Shown here piece by piece: positions 50,180 through 59,172 of a stretch of DNA of 64,000 nt (its first letter is position 1; every line of letters begins with the position of its first letter). Source of the DNA: Phormidium tenue FACHB-1050 (GTDB taxonomy: Bacteria > Cyanobacteriota > Cyanobacteriia > Pseudanabaenales > Pseudanabaenaceae); NCBI RefSeq assembly GCF_014696925.1, contig NZ_JACJQY010000019.1, positions 1-64,000 of the forward strand, given 5' to 3'. The notes beneath the pieces were generated by a model. That model was not told the DNA's origin. It searched no databases and worked only from the letters and a program-made list of their open reading frames with translations. A program made the translations under genes and the position numbers.

Positions 50180-52748
50180 AATCAATAGATTTTAAAGTTG
50201 ATTTGGAATCCATTGATTTTAATGCTCGTTTTACAGCTAAGTCTAATTCTTTAAATGTGACTGGCTTACTAATATAGTCGTTCATACCAGCATCTAAACA
50301 TTCTTCCCTTACTCCTTGGGTCATATCTGCGGTCATAGCAATAATATAAGGAGAATCATCAGATGCTTCTTGGCGAATTAACCGAGTAGCTCCAATTCCA
50401 TCTAATTGGGGCATATGCAGATCCATAAATACTAAATCAAAATGTTGCAGTTTAAGATGACTGATCGCTTCAAGTCCATCTCCAGCTAAAGTTACCGAGC
50501 ATCCCATTTTTTTTAAAGACTTCAGCGCTGCAATCCTATTTAAGGAATTGTCTTCTACCACTAAGACTTTTAGATTTGCTTCTGTGTCAATAGCTTGAGG
50601 AGGTACTATGGAAGTTGCTTGAGTAGTTACTATGACCTTTGCTTGCGGGGTAACTGGTTGCTCCTCTTTTTCTTCTTTTAACGGGATCGCAAAACTAAAT
50701 GTTGAACCTTTCCCAAATTGCGATCGCACCGAAATATTTCCATCCATTTTCTCAACTAGCCGTTTGCAAATTGCTAGCCCCAAACCACTACCACCGTAGC
50801 GACGAGTATTTGAAGAGTCTACCTGAACAAATGGACTAAAAAGCTTATTTTGGTTTTCAGGCTCAATCCCAATCCCTGTATCTGAAACACTAAATTTAAT
50901 TGTATAGTTGCCTTCATTTTGATCTAGCATTTCTACTATGATTCTAATCTCTCCAGATTCAGTGAATTTGATGGCATTACCAACCAAATTAATTAAAATT
51001 TGCTCTATTCTATTGCTGTCTCCCCAAAATAAATTTGGTAACAATGGATCTATTATGGAGAATAAACCTAGATTCTTTTGACTAGCTTGTAGGCTGAGTA
51101 AGTTAACTATACTCTCAATAAAACGACGTAATTCAAAAGTTTTTACATCTAACTCTAGGTGATCTGCTTCTATACGGGAAAAATCAAGGATGTCATTAAT
51201 CACATTTAATAATACTCTTCCCCCCTCAATAATCATCTGGATATAATCTTCTTGCTCTTCATTAAGTTCAGTAAAACTAAGAAGGTCGCTTACAGCTATT
51301 ACAGCATTCATGGGAGTGCGAATTTCATGGCTCATCATCGATAGAAACTCACTTTTGGCAACATTTGCGGCTTCAGCTTTTTCTTTAGAGCGTTTTAATT
51401 CATTCAATAAAATATTTTGTTTGATCGAAATTCCTAGCTGTAAACAAACTGCTGTAGCGATCGCAATTTCACTTTCTGTCCAAATACGGCTAGGCTGCTG
51501 ATAATCAAAAGCAACTAATATTCCCCAAAGTTGGTCGCCTTCAAATATTGGCATACTCAAACGTGAGTAAATATCTTCATGATCTTCATGATCTTTGATG
51601 GCGAGATGAGTTAACCCAGATCGAAAAGCCTTATTCTCGACAAAAAAGGATTGAAGTGTGCCATTGACAATAGGATCGTTACCTTGCCCTACCGATTCGT
51701 TGATAAAGGTAGCAAAGTTTTGATCGTTAAATTGAAATATGGCTACGCGATCACAAGCAAATACTGAGCGCATGTCAGCCGTAACCGAGCTGAGGGTTTC
51801 CATAATCTCTAAAGAATGGCGTATTTGTTCAACAATGCTTAACACCAGACGCTCTTGAGTTAGCTTCTTTTTTAAATTAGCCTGTTCAAGCATTAAAAGT
51901 TTTGTGCGTTCTTCTACGGTGTCTTCAAGTCGATCAAAGTTGGATTTAAGTTCATTTTGCATAACGGCAAAACTCTGGCTTAGTTGTCCCAATTCATCAT
52001 TCTTAGGGGATGGAAGCAGCACATCTATATTCCCTTGGCTAATCTGTTTAGTAGATAGAACCAATTCTTGTAAACGCTTAATAATAGAAGCTGATAAAGC
52101 TAGCCCAATTCCTCCCGCGAAAATAAATGTAAAAATACTGGCAATTAAGAAGATATTTCGACTGTCAATAATTGCAATCTGGACTTCAGTCTTAAGCCTT
52201 TGCAACTTTAATTCTTCGGCCTTTAGGGCGACATCGATTGCTTTAATAAATTCTTCTTCGCTCTCCTCAAACTCCTCTTTTTGCTCTAAAAATTTCTGGG
52301 GATCATTGCTTGTTTTTTGAACCTCAATTAATTTTAAGCTATTTGCTTTGAGGGATGCACCTGCGGATTTAATTTGGTTAAGAGCACCTTTTTTATCAGC
52401 AGACAAGTTTTCAGGTACAGACTTATAAAGATTCAACGCCAAATCATATGCCAAAAATCCTTGTTTTACCTCTTCTTCTTCTTCAAGTAAAGCTGCGTTT
52501 ATTTCTGGGGCTGGAGCCAAAACTTTCGAGCGTGCAGAGATCGTTGAGTATTCAGAAGTAGCAGCAATAATTTTTGAGCCTGAATTTTTTAGGTCTTTGA
52601 GCGCTGAGTTAGTAGGTATAGTTCCCTCGGAAACAGTTTGAAAATCTTGGTTGATTGTTTCTATGTTTTTGTAGTTGATTACACCAACTAAGCTTGTGAT
52701 AGCAGCGATCGCTAAATAACTCAGAGTCAACTTTTGCTTAATCTTCAT
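50175..52748 (-). CDS. hybrid sensor histidine kinase (HAMP-GAF-HisKA-HATPase-REC)
   Basis: An 857-residue membrane signalling kinase. Order: transmembrane helix at ~8-25, extracytoplasmic helical sensor (~27-195), second transmembrane helix (~198-220), HAMP (~220-275, [20 protein letters not shown]), coiled coil, GAF (~300-455), HisKA with phospho-accepting His in [17 protein letters not shown], HATPase ([46 protein letters not shown]) and C-terminal receiver with [11 protein letters not shown], phospho-Asp ~776 in LVFMDLHMP and Lys ~828 in SKPV. No separate response regulator is adjacent. The GAF domain could hold a bilin or a small ligand, but no bilin-binding Cys pattern is evident. Its stop codon is donated by the neighbouring palindrome. 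Confidence 0.93.
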   Translation of the reverse strand: MKIKQKLTLSYLAIAAITSLVGVINYKNIETINQDFQTVSEGTIPTNSALKDLKNSGSKIIAATSEYSTISARSKVLAPAPEINAALLEEEEEVKQGFLAYDLALNLYKSVPENLSADKKGALNQIKSAGASLKANSLKLIEVQKTSNDPQKFLEQKEEFEESEEEFIKAIDVALKAEELKLQRLKTEVQIAIIDSRNIFLIASIFTFIFAGGIGLALSASIIKRLQELVLSTKQISQGNIDVLLPSPKNDELGQLSQSFAVMQNELKSNFDRLEDTVEERTKLLMLEQANLKKKLTQERLVLSIVEQIRHSLEIMETLSSVTADMRSVFACDRVAIFQFNDQNFATFINESVGQGNDPIVNGTLQSFFVENKAFRSGLTHLAIKDHEDHEDIYSRLSMPIFEGDQLWGILVAFDYQQPSRIWTESEIAIATAVCLQLGISIKQNILLNELKRSKEKAEAANVAKSEFLSMMSHEIRTPMNAVIAVSDLLSFTELNEEQEDYIQMIIEGGRVLLNVINDILDFSRIEADHLELDVKTFELRRFIESIVNLLSLQASQKNLGLFSIIDPLLPNLFWGDSNRIEQILINLVGNAIKFTESGEIRIIVEMLDQNEGNYTIKFSVSDTGIGIEPENQNKLFSPFVQVDSSNTRRYGGSGLGLAICKRLVEKMDGNISVRSQFGKGSTFSFAIPLKEEKEEQPVTPQAKVIVTTQATSIVPPQAIDTEANLKVLVVEDNSLNRIAALKSLKKMGCSVTLAGDGLEAISHLKLQHFDLVFMDLHMPQLDGIGATRLIRQEASDDSPYIIAMTADMTQGVREECLDAGMNDYISKPVTFKELDLAVKRALKSMDSKSTLKSIDL

Positions 52749-52839
52749 TCTCTAAATGATTTGCTAACTTTATTTATATAAAAAAATAGATGATAACTCA
52801 TCCTAGACGTAAAAAAATACATGTAAATAAGCTTTTTGT

Positions 52840-53150
52840 CTTACCTTAAAGCACAAAATAGTGTAGCTATTTTGTGCATTTAAACTATTAAGTCGGCAAT
52901 CAAAAAAGCTCTAAAAGCAAAGATTTACGACTTTTTTGTGGTTTTACAAATTGCCTTTGTTTGGCTAGAAAAAGTCGGATATTTTAATCTGTATTTTTTT
53001 GATATTTCATATATCTAAATAGTTGCCGAGTTTTATCTTTTAATCCTCAAAAGTGTTACGCCATTTTGTGTTTTTAAAACCCAATAAGGGTTTTGTTTTT
53101 AATTCGCAAAAGTGTAGTTATACTTTCGTAAATTGGTCTTAATTATTATT
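52840..53150. repeat. AT-rich intergenic stretch with short palindromes
   Basis: Contains GCACAAAATAGTGTAGCTATTTTGTGC, AAGTGTTACGCCATTTTGTG, AAAACCCAATAAGGGTTTTG and AAAAGTGTAGTTATACTTTCG. The same words recur at 6006-6174 and 31472-31580. No coding frame is convincing in 52749-53311. Confidence 0.6.
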
Positions 53151-53201
53151 TAGACTGTATCTAAACAACTGATGTTCCATGAATATTCTGTTATTTAGCT
53201 T

Positions 53202-53293
53202 ATATAGCAGTCCTATATCATTTGTGATTTTTTTGGTTAGTGGAAGGACACCCCGATGGGGTGTTCTTCCACTAACCATTTAGGATTGCTATA
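53202..53293. repeat. TATAGCAGTCCTA nested palindrome
   Basis: Outer arms TATAGCAGTCCTA / TAGGATTGCTATA, inner stem GGTTAGTGGAAGGACACCCC / GGGGTGTTCTTCCACTAACC. Same nested design as families A/B (outer arm starting TATAGC) with an unrelated inner stem. Confidence 0.85.
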
Positions 53294-53311
53294 CATTGCT
53301 ATATTTGCGAT

Positions 53312-54526
53312 TTATTCGATCGCTTGTAAAACGACTTTAGGCGAAAGTTTATCCTTAAACCAAACCGTCAGTGCAGGCGTATCACTTACTTTTACGCCAG
53401 CCTTCTCCAGATTTAGGCGTTCAGAAATCGCCAAAATCAAATTCTCACAATTAGCCTGCCGCACTTGCGAAAATTTCTTGCGTAAATATTCAGGTCGCCA
53501 ATAGCCGACAATCTCTAAGAGATAAGTACGTCCATCGGGATGCACTAATCGAAAGTCGGGAATCATCACACTTCCAGGGATAGGAATTAAATCAACTTCT
53601 CTTTCTAACTTCCATTCTGTTTTTAATTCTGCCCATCGCTCAGCAAACGATGACTCGATCGCACTGTCATACATTTTGCCCGCAGGATAATGGCTGACTA
53701 ACCCACAGTCTGAATCAAGAGTAAATAGACCTGTACGCTTTTGTTTAGAATAAGTATCTTTTTCAACAAGAGTGGCGTTGAGGCTCCATTTGGTGACATG
53801 GAGCAAAGCAGGAAGTAATTTAGCGATCGCCAAGCCATAACGGGTACTTGTACCAAACAGACTCGTTGCACCATCAACGGTAATCGTAAAGCCATAATCA
53901 ACATCACCTTCAATATAGGACATCAATTGAAATAGCTTGAGATAACGGAACAGTAACTTGTATTCCCCTGGATCATTACGATGGACTTTGAGCGTCATAT
54001 GACTTGCCCGATAGAAAATCCCCTGCACTTGCGAGAGATTATAACGATGGATGAGAGCTTCAGGCGTAGGGCTTTCAAATTGTGTCAGAATCCGATTTTC
54101 CATCAGATCAGCATAGAGTCCTGCGGTAATTTGAGAAGGTAGGACTTCGCGTTTCAGTTCTTCAGTCAGTTTATCGGCGAGTTGAATGAGAGTTTGCTTT
54201 GTAGCTTGATGACTAGGGATAACTTGCGCTGATAATTCAAAAATGCGGCGACGTAATTCCTGCGGTTCGAGGGGACTCATAATTTCAAAGGTACTGAAGC
54301 TGGATTTGAGAATATGAGCCAATCCCCGCTTCACCCGATAGTCAGGAGTATCACCTTCAAGTTCTTGCAATAGGCGATCGAGTTCCCCCTGTGTACCACC
54401 CTTAGCATTCTCAAAAATTGCGATTAATTCCGTAGCGATCGCCTGATGCTTATCATCTAATTTCAATCGTTTAGGAACGACGGTTTCGCCATTCAGTCGA
54501 TGCATCAGGAGTTCGCTAGGCAGCAT
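53312..54526 (-). CDS. DUF790 (Bax1-like) nuclease
   Basis: A 404-residue protein of the DUF790 family, whose archaeal member Bax1 is a nuclease partner of XPB helicase in repair. N-terminal MLPSELLMHRLNGETVVPKR is the family opening; the C-terminal third has a PD-(D/E)XK-like core, GSVMIPDFRLVHPDGRTYLLEIVGYWRPEYL-type sequence with Asp in PDFRL and Glu in LEIVGYW. An XPB-like helicase usually lies beside it but none is in the window. ATG 54526. Role in DNA repair is inferred from the family. Confidence 0.85.
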   Translation of the reverse strand: MLPSELLMHRLNGETVVPKRLKLDDKHQAIATELIAIFENAKGGTQGELDRLLQELEGDTPDYRVKRGLAHILKSSFSTFEIMSPLEPQELRRRIFELSAQVIPSHQATKQTLIQLADKLTEELKREVLPSQITAGLYADLMENRILTQFESPTPEALIHRYNLSQVQGIFYRASHMTLKVHRNDPGEYKLLFRYLKLFQLMSYIEGDVDYGFTITVDGATSLFGTSTRYGLAIAKLLPALLHVTKWSLNATLVEKDTYSKQKRTGLFTLDSDCGLVSHYPAGKMYDSAIESSFAERWAELKTEWKLEREVDLIPIPGSVMIPDFRLVHPDGRTYLLEIVGYWRPEYLRKKFSQVRQANCENLILAISERLNLEKAGVKVSDTPALTVWFKDKLSPKVVLQAIE

Positions 54527-54549
54527 AGATGTTTCACAGAAATGCTAAT

Positions 54550-54663
54550 TTATAGCTGTCGCCGTTTGTATTATGACAAATCAAAACCCAAGAAGCGAGT
54601 AGCGGCGCTTTGCGCCGCTACTCGTCTTCTGGGTTTATGTCCTAATCAGACTGGCGACAGCTA
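54550..54663. repeat. modular palindrome, family A
   Basis: TTATAGCTGTCGCCGTTTGT ... CAGACTGGCGACAGCTA outer arms; AAAACCCAAGAAGCGAGT stem with one mismatch; AGCGGCGC-TTT-GCGCCGCT core. Lies between divergent genes. Confidence 0.9.
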
Positions 54664-54700
54664 GCAGCGTATTTATTGTCATTTGAGTATAAGAGTAAAC

Positions 54701-55324
54701 ATGATTCGATATTTGCCCCTTGTGGTAGGGACGTTGGGAGGCTTTGCCCTACTAGCAAATCGGATGGTAACATTCAATCTCACGGCTAGCCAATCTCGCG
54801 CTGATGCTCTAGGAGTTTTATTGAGTGCTGTGTTGATTTTAGTGGGGTTACTATGGCAACAAGCTCAGCCGAAGCCCCCTGAGGCTGTAAATTTGATTGG
54901 CGAAGAAGGGTTAGAAATCGATAACTCACTCAGCGATGCAGTTAAAACTGAACTGGCTTGGGCTTCGCATATTTTGCTAACTAATACAGTGACTAAGGTA
55001 GTAGCGGTTTATTACGATCGCCAAACAATTTTACGACGAGGCATTTTAGGCAAGAGCAAACAGGTAAATATTGGCGCGATCGCTGAGCGGGTAATGAAAA
55101 CCCAAAAGCCAGTTTATTTGGTCAAATTAGAGCTTTATCCAGGACGGGTGGAGTTTGACTATCTACCCGAAAATACTCAGGGTGTGATCGTGCAACCTCT
55201 GGGCGAAAAAGGAGTCATGGTATTAGGAGCAAATATTCCCCGTAGTTACACTAAGCAAGATGAAAATTGGGTAACGGCGATCGCTGAAAAACTCACCTAT
55301 AATCTCGAAAAAATGTCCTCATGA
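54701..55324 (+). CDS. CCB2/CCB4-family cytochrome b6f cofactor-assembly protein
   Basis: Cyanobacterial homologue of the chloroplast CCB2/CCB4 proteins, which attach heme c(n) covalently to cytochrome b6. From ATG 54701 it is 207 residues: two membrane helices near the N-terminus (YLPLVVGTLGGFALLANRM and ADALGVLLSAVLILVGLLWQ) and a soluble domain with AWASHILLTNTVTKVVAVYY, GRVEFDYLPENTQGVIVQPL and GVMVLGANIPRSY. A TTG six codons upstream is possible but weaker. Its stop overlaps an ATG whose frame runs into the next gene. Confidence 0.85.
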   Translation: MIRYLPLVVGTLGGFALLANRMVTFNLTASQSRADALGVLLSAVLILVGLLWQQAQPKPPEAVNLIGEEGLEIDNSLSDAVKTELAWASHILLTNTVTKVVAVYYDRQTILRRGILGKSKQVNIGAIAERVMKTQKPVYLVKLELYPGRVEFDYLPENTQGVIVQPLGEKGVMVLGANIPRSYTKQDENWVTAIAEKLTYNLEKMSS

Positions 55325-55340
55325 GTATCTCATCTGATCT

Positions 55341-55380
55341 AAAACCTGTGGCGAACGCGCAGCGTGCGCCACAGGTTTTC
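55341..55380. repeat. AAAACCTGTGGCGAACGC palindrome
   Basis: AAAACCTGTGGCG-AACGCGCAGCGT-GCGCCACAGGTTTT in the short gap before the DUF2059 gene; an open frame passes through it, giving a spurious N-terminal extension. Confidence 0.82.
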
Positions 55381-55401
55381 CTCATTACACTAAAAAAAAT
55401 T

Positions 55402-56037
55402 ATGCTAAACCGCATTTTTCTAACTACTGCCTTGTCTTCATTGCTTACTACTAGCTTAGTCTTGCCCGCATCTCATCAAGCGATCGCCCAAACACCTCAA
55501 GAAAGTAGTAATACAACTAAGCCTGCTGTCAAGCCTACTGTTAAGCCTACTGCGCCGATTATTTCACAAGAAAAACGAGCCTTGATCAAAGAGTTGCTAG
55601 AGATTACAGAATCTACTAAAAATGCTGAACAGATCATGGATTCGATGGTGCGTTCCGAGTTGCCTAAGTTAGTGTCAGCAGTCCTCAAAAATGCTCCTGC
55701 CCTCGACAGCGATCGCCCAGAAATTCAAAAACAATTTAGTGAGATCGTCTCACGCATGGCGGGTAAGTATCGCGATCGCGTGGTCAAAAAAATTGATGTC
55801 AATCAGTTAATTGAACAGGTTTCCTATCCGATCTATGACAAGTATTTTACAGAATCGGAATTGCGCGACATTATCGGATTTTATAAGTCGTCAACTGGCA
55901 AAAAGGCAATTAGTCTGATGCCACAGATTTTTAATGACTCTTTTCAGCGTACTAACGAAATTTTGATGCCCCAAATGTCGCGCATCATGACCGAAATTAT
56001 TACCGAAGAGCTTTTAAACGCATTACCCCGTAAGTAA
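55402..56037 (+). CDS. DUF2059 exported protein
   Basis: A 211-residue exported protein. From ATG 55402 the N-terminus is a signal peptide (LNRIFLTTALSSLLTTSLVL, then HQAIAQT). A linker rich in Thr/Lys/Pro follows (~30-55), then helical DUF2059: ALIKELLEITESTKNAEQIM, and YFTESELRDIIGFYKSSTGK followed by MPQIFNDSFQRT. The frame is open back to ATG 55321, which overlaps the previous stop, but that extension is encoded by a palindrome and would bury the signal peptide, so I reject it. Function unknown. Confidence 0.86.
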   Translation: MLNRIFLTTALSSLLTTSLVLPASHQAIAQTPQESSNTTKPAVKPTVKPTAPIISQEKRALIKELLEITESTKNAEQIMDSMVRSELPKLVSAVLKNAPALDSDRPEIQKQFSEIVSRMAGKYRDRVVKKIDVNQLIEQVSYPIYDKYFTESELRDIIGFYKSSTGKKAISLMPQIFNDSFQRTNEILMPQMSRIMTEIITEELLNALPRK

Positions 56038-56059
56038 TAAGGGAAGCACAGTAACCAGA

Positions 56060-56096
56060 TTTTGTATGGCGCGGCTTTGCCGCACCATACAAAAAA
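56060..56096 (+). terminator. TTTTGTATGGCGCGG hairpin
   Basis: TTTTGTATGGCGCGG-CTTTG-CCGCACCATACAAAA with one mismatch, after the DUF2059 gene. Confidence 0.75.
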
Positions 56097-56200
56097 CACT
56101 GTAACCGTCTTAGCGATTGCTATACTGTAATGCTGTAAGCGCTTTGTCGCTTTAGCAAACCTCTAACACTCTATTCCACCGTTACATCCTGAAAATACGC

Positions 56201-56722
56201 ATGGCACTTCTAGATCGGCAAGGTCGTTTATTTGGTAAATTCAGCATTCTAGACATCGGCGCGATCGCGACGATCCTGATTGTCTTGATTGGCTTACTCG
56301 TCGTCCCTGGCAATAGCGGCAGTTCGATCGCTCAAGTGCTATCTGCCGAAAATAAGACAGTCCAAGTAGATATGAATGTACGTGGTTTAAGTGCTAATGA
56401 GCCTCAAAAACTTGTCAAAGTCGGTGACAAAGTGAAAATTATTATCCGCAATCAACCACGCGGCGAAGTCACGATCACAAAAGTAGATATTTCGGTTCCC
56501 AAAATTGTCGCCGCAAAAGCTGATGGTACAGCCGTTTATTTTGATGATCCTCGCGCTGTCGCCACTTCTCAATCCGACCTAGCGCTCACCCTCGAAGCAA
56601 CTGCCCAAATTACCAATGATGGGGCTGTATTTGCTAATGAAAAGGTTAAAGTCGGCACATCAATTGATATTGAAGGACCTAGATATATCATTCGGGGTAG
56701 TGCAATGGCGGTGAGGTATTAA
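56201..56722 (+). CDS. DUF4330 membrane-anchored protein
   Basis: A 173-residue protein with the DUF4330 opening: MALLDRQGRLFGKFSILDIG followed by one membrane helix ATILIVLIGLLVVPG. The rest is a soluble beta-rich domain with VQVDMNVRGLSANEPQKLVK and PRYIIRGSAMAVRY. Its stop is 2 bases before the ATG of a Ser/Thr kinase gene, so the two are probably co-expressed. Function unknown. Confidence 0.88.
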   Translation: MALLDRQGRLFGKFSILDIGAIATILIVLIGLLVVPGNSGSSIAQVLSAENKTVQVDMNVRGLSANEPQKLVKVGDKVKIIIRNQPRGEVTITKVDISVPKIVAAKADGTAVYFDDPRAVATSQSDLALTLEATAQITNDGAVFANEKVKVGTSIDIEGPRYIIRGSAMAVRY

Positions 56723-56724
56723 TT

Positions 56725-58440
56725 ATGCAACCCCCATTTCCTCAAGGTTTTATACTTAAAGGTCGCTATGCAATCCGCTCAACGATTGGACAGGGTGGTA
56801 TGGGGCGCACATATTTAGCACAAGATTTAGAGCGCTTTAATGAAACCTGCGTACTCAAAGAATTTATTCCGCCTCAAGATTCTTTAGAAGTAACCGAAAA
56901 GGCTAAAGAGCTCTTTCGCCGCGAAGCCTCAGTACTTTATCAAATCCGTCATTCTCAAGTGCCAGACTTCCGCGCTACCTTTGAGTCTGAGGGCAGGTTG
57001 CTCTTGGTGCAAGACTATGTGGAGGGCAAAAATTATCGTAATTTATTACTCGATCGCCTCAAGGTTGGACAGACATTCTCGGAGAATGAAATTTTTGCTT
57101 TAATGCAGCAGCTTTTGCCAGTGCTGAGCTATCTGCATAGTCACAACATCATTCACCGCGATATTTCTCCTGAAAATCTGATGCTGCGATCGCAGGATAA
57201 TTTACCTGTGCTGATCGATTTTGGGGTTGTCCAAGAAACCAATGCCAAACTCAACTCACAAATGGGTATTCCTGCCTCAACGGTCGCGGGTAAAGCGGGC
57301 TATGCACCACCAGAGCAATTGCAGTCAGGAAGTGCCTATGCCAATAGTGATCTCTATGCCCTTGCAGTAACTTCGATTGTGTTGCTTACGGGCAAAGAGC
57401 CATCGGAACTGTTTGACAGCATCAATTTAGCGTGGAATTGGCAGCAGTTTGCCAATGTCAATCCCGCCTTTGCAAGGGTGATCAACCAAATGTTGAGCTA
57501 CAAACCCACCAATCGCTATCGTTCGGCGGACGAGGTAATGCAAGCTCTGCAAGTTGCTCAAGCCTCTTTTTCAGGTGCAAAGACCTATGTAGTAGGTCGG
57601 CAAGTGCCTTCCAATGTGGTCGCCAATATTCCTCAGAAAACAGTTGTTGCAGGTGCTAGCAATCGCAATCCTGCAAATTATGGTACTCAAAATGCGCCAA
57701 CTCGGACAAATAGTAGTGGTTCCGTCAATTGGATTTTGGGAATTTTAATTGTTTTAGTGGCTGGCATTGGCTCATGGGCGGTTACATCTTTCTTTTTTAG
57801 CCGTAATCGCGTTACAACAACTCCCACTGAGTCAGCGATCGCTTCTCCTACAGCCACACCAAGTGCCGCAAATGTGAAAAATATCAATACTAGTCTCGAA
57901 CTTAAGTCGGTGAATGAAGGCTTAAATCGCGGATTTAGTAGCGATAAGATCGTGGCAGGACAAGTTGTCAATGTCCGTTTTAATGGTGAAAAAGATGAAC
58001 TTCTTACCGTTTCTCTAAATGGTGCAGATTTACAAATGACCATCCAAAGTGATGATCAAGTTAGTCTAGACCGTAAGGCGATCGACAATGCTACGGGATA
58101 TTGGCAAGGTCGCCTGAAAAAAGATGGTGTGTACTACATCAAAATCAAAACCACTAGTACGAGTGAAACTACCTATAAGCTTGATGTTCAGTTAGAAGCA
58201 CCTGTTCGTCCAAAACCAACTCCGACGCTAACTGCAACTCCGACACCCACTCCCACAGTCACACCAACACCAACGCCATCACCAACTCCGACTGAACCCG
58301 TGCCATCTCCTGATCCTTCACCTACGCCTAGTCCTACAGAGCCGCCGAGATCGCCTGCTCCATCACCATTGCCTAATCCGAATGAGCCTGCTCCTGAACC
58401 CACCAAACCGACCTCAAATCCGAACACACTAACTTTTTAG
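56725..58440 (+). CDS. membrane Ser/Thr protein kinase with a C-terminal extracytoplasmic domain
   Basis: 571 residues. The cytoplasmic kinase domain (~12-275) has the glycine loop IGQGGMGRTYLAQDL, catalytic-site Lys in CVLKEFIPP, HRDISPENLMLR and DFG in LIDFGVVQET. HRDIS-PEN (Ser where Lys is usual in HRDLKxxN) is seen in several cyanobacterial kinases. A transmembrane helix lies at ~334-352 (ILGILIVLVAGIGSWAVTSF), then a beta domain (~385-490) resembling a PPC domain, and a Pro/Thr/Ser-rich tail. Two bases after a DUF4330 gene, so likely operonic. Substrate unknown. Confidence 0.92.
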   Translation: MQPPFPQGFILKGRYAIRSTIGQGGMGRTYLAQDLERFNETCVLKEFIPPQDSLEVTEKAKELFRREASVLYQIRHSQVPDFRATFESEGRLLLVQDYVEGKNYRNLLLDRLKVGQTFSENEIFALMQQLLPVLSYLHSHNIIHRDISPENLMLRSQDNLPVLIDFGVVQETNAKLNSQMGIPASTVAGKAGYAPPEQLQSGSAYANSDLYALAVTSIVLLTGKEPSELFDSINLAWNWQQFANVNPAFARVINQMLSYKPTNRYRSADEVMQALQVAQASFSGAKTYVVGRQVPSNVVANIPQKTVVAGASNRNPANYGTQNAPTRTNSSGSVNWILGILIVLVAGIGSWAVTSFFFSRNRVTTTPTESAIASPTATPSAANVKNINTSLELKSVNEGLNRGFSSDKIVAGQVVNVRFNGEKDELLTVSLNGADLQMTIQSDDQVSLDRKAIDNATGYWQGRLKKDGVYYIKIKTTSTSETTYKLDVQLEAPVRPKPTPTLTATPTPTPTVTPTPTPSPTPTEPVPSPDPSPTPSPTEPPRSPAPSPLPNPNEPAPEPTKPTSNPNTLTF

Positions 58441-58510
58441 AACGCAATGATGGGTGGCCCTTTGTGCTGGTCATCATTCTCGTGTCTTTATTATTATTAC
58501 CTTCTAATCA

Positions 58511-58948
58511 ATGCAAACCGTCGAAATCAAATTCCAAAAGTTACATCCTGAAGCCATAATTCCCAGCTATGCTCATATTGGTGATGCTGGTGCTGATGTT
58601 TATTCAGTCGTTGAAGCCACATTGCAACCACAGCAGCGCATTGCCATCCCTACGGGATTAGCTGTTGATATTCCCATTGGTTATGAAATCCAAGTGCGTC
58701 CTAAGAGTGGACTTGCTCTTAAACATGGGATTACAGTTCTCAATTCCCCAGGGACAGTTGATGCTGGTTACCGTGGCGAGATTCAAGTGATTGTGATTAA
58801 TCTAGGCACAGAAGCCTATACCTTCGTCAAAGGGCAGAAGGTTGCTCAGTTAGTATTAAAGCCAGTAATTCAAGCTCTTTATGTTGAGGGAGAATTAGGA
58901 ACCAGCGATCGCGGTATCGGTGGATTTGGAAGTACTGGGCTGAAGTAG
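58511..58948 (+). CDS. dut: dUTP diphosphatase
   Basis: Trimeric dUTPase, hydrolyses dUTP to dUMP and keeps uracil out of DNA. 145 residues with the five motifs: AHIGDAGADVYS (1), VRPKSGLALKHGI (2), GTVDAGYRGEIQVIVINLG (3), GQKVAQLVLKP (4) and RGIGGFGSTG (5). ATG 58511. It stands 70 bases after the kinase and is followed by a modular palindrome. Confidence 0.97.
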   Translation: MQTVEIKFQKLHPEAIIPSYAHIGDAGADVYSVVEATLQPQQRIAIPTGLAVDIPIGYEIQVRPKSGLALKHGITVLNSPGTVDAGYRGEIQVIVINLGTEAYTFVKGQKVAQLVLKPVIQALYVEGELGTSDRGIGGFGSTGLK

Positions 58949-59013
58949 CAATATCACAGCGAACTCTATCCCGTTATCCGAATCCTAAAATCTCTTGGGA
59001 GTGCATAGTTCAT

Positions 59014-59115
59014 TCTATAGCTGTCGCCATTCTTGTTAGGACATAAAACCCAAATAGTGTGAGGCGGCGCTTCGCGCCGCCTCACACTATTTGGGTTTTT
59101 GACTACAGCTATAGA
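59014..59115. repeat. modular palindrome, family A, right arm shortened
   Basis: TCTATAGCTGTCGCCATTCTTG, ACATAAAACCCAAATAGTGTGA, core GGCGGCGC-TTC-GCGCCGCC, TCACACTATTTGGGTTTTT, then only GACTACAGCTATAGA remains of the right outer arm. A second half-core ATGGCGGCGCTACGCGCCA lies at 59149-59167 at the end of the next gene. Confidence 0.88.
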
Positions 59116-59172
59116 AAGCTCATATAGGCACTATATCAAAAAAATAGAATGGCGGCGCTACGCGCCACTGCT

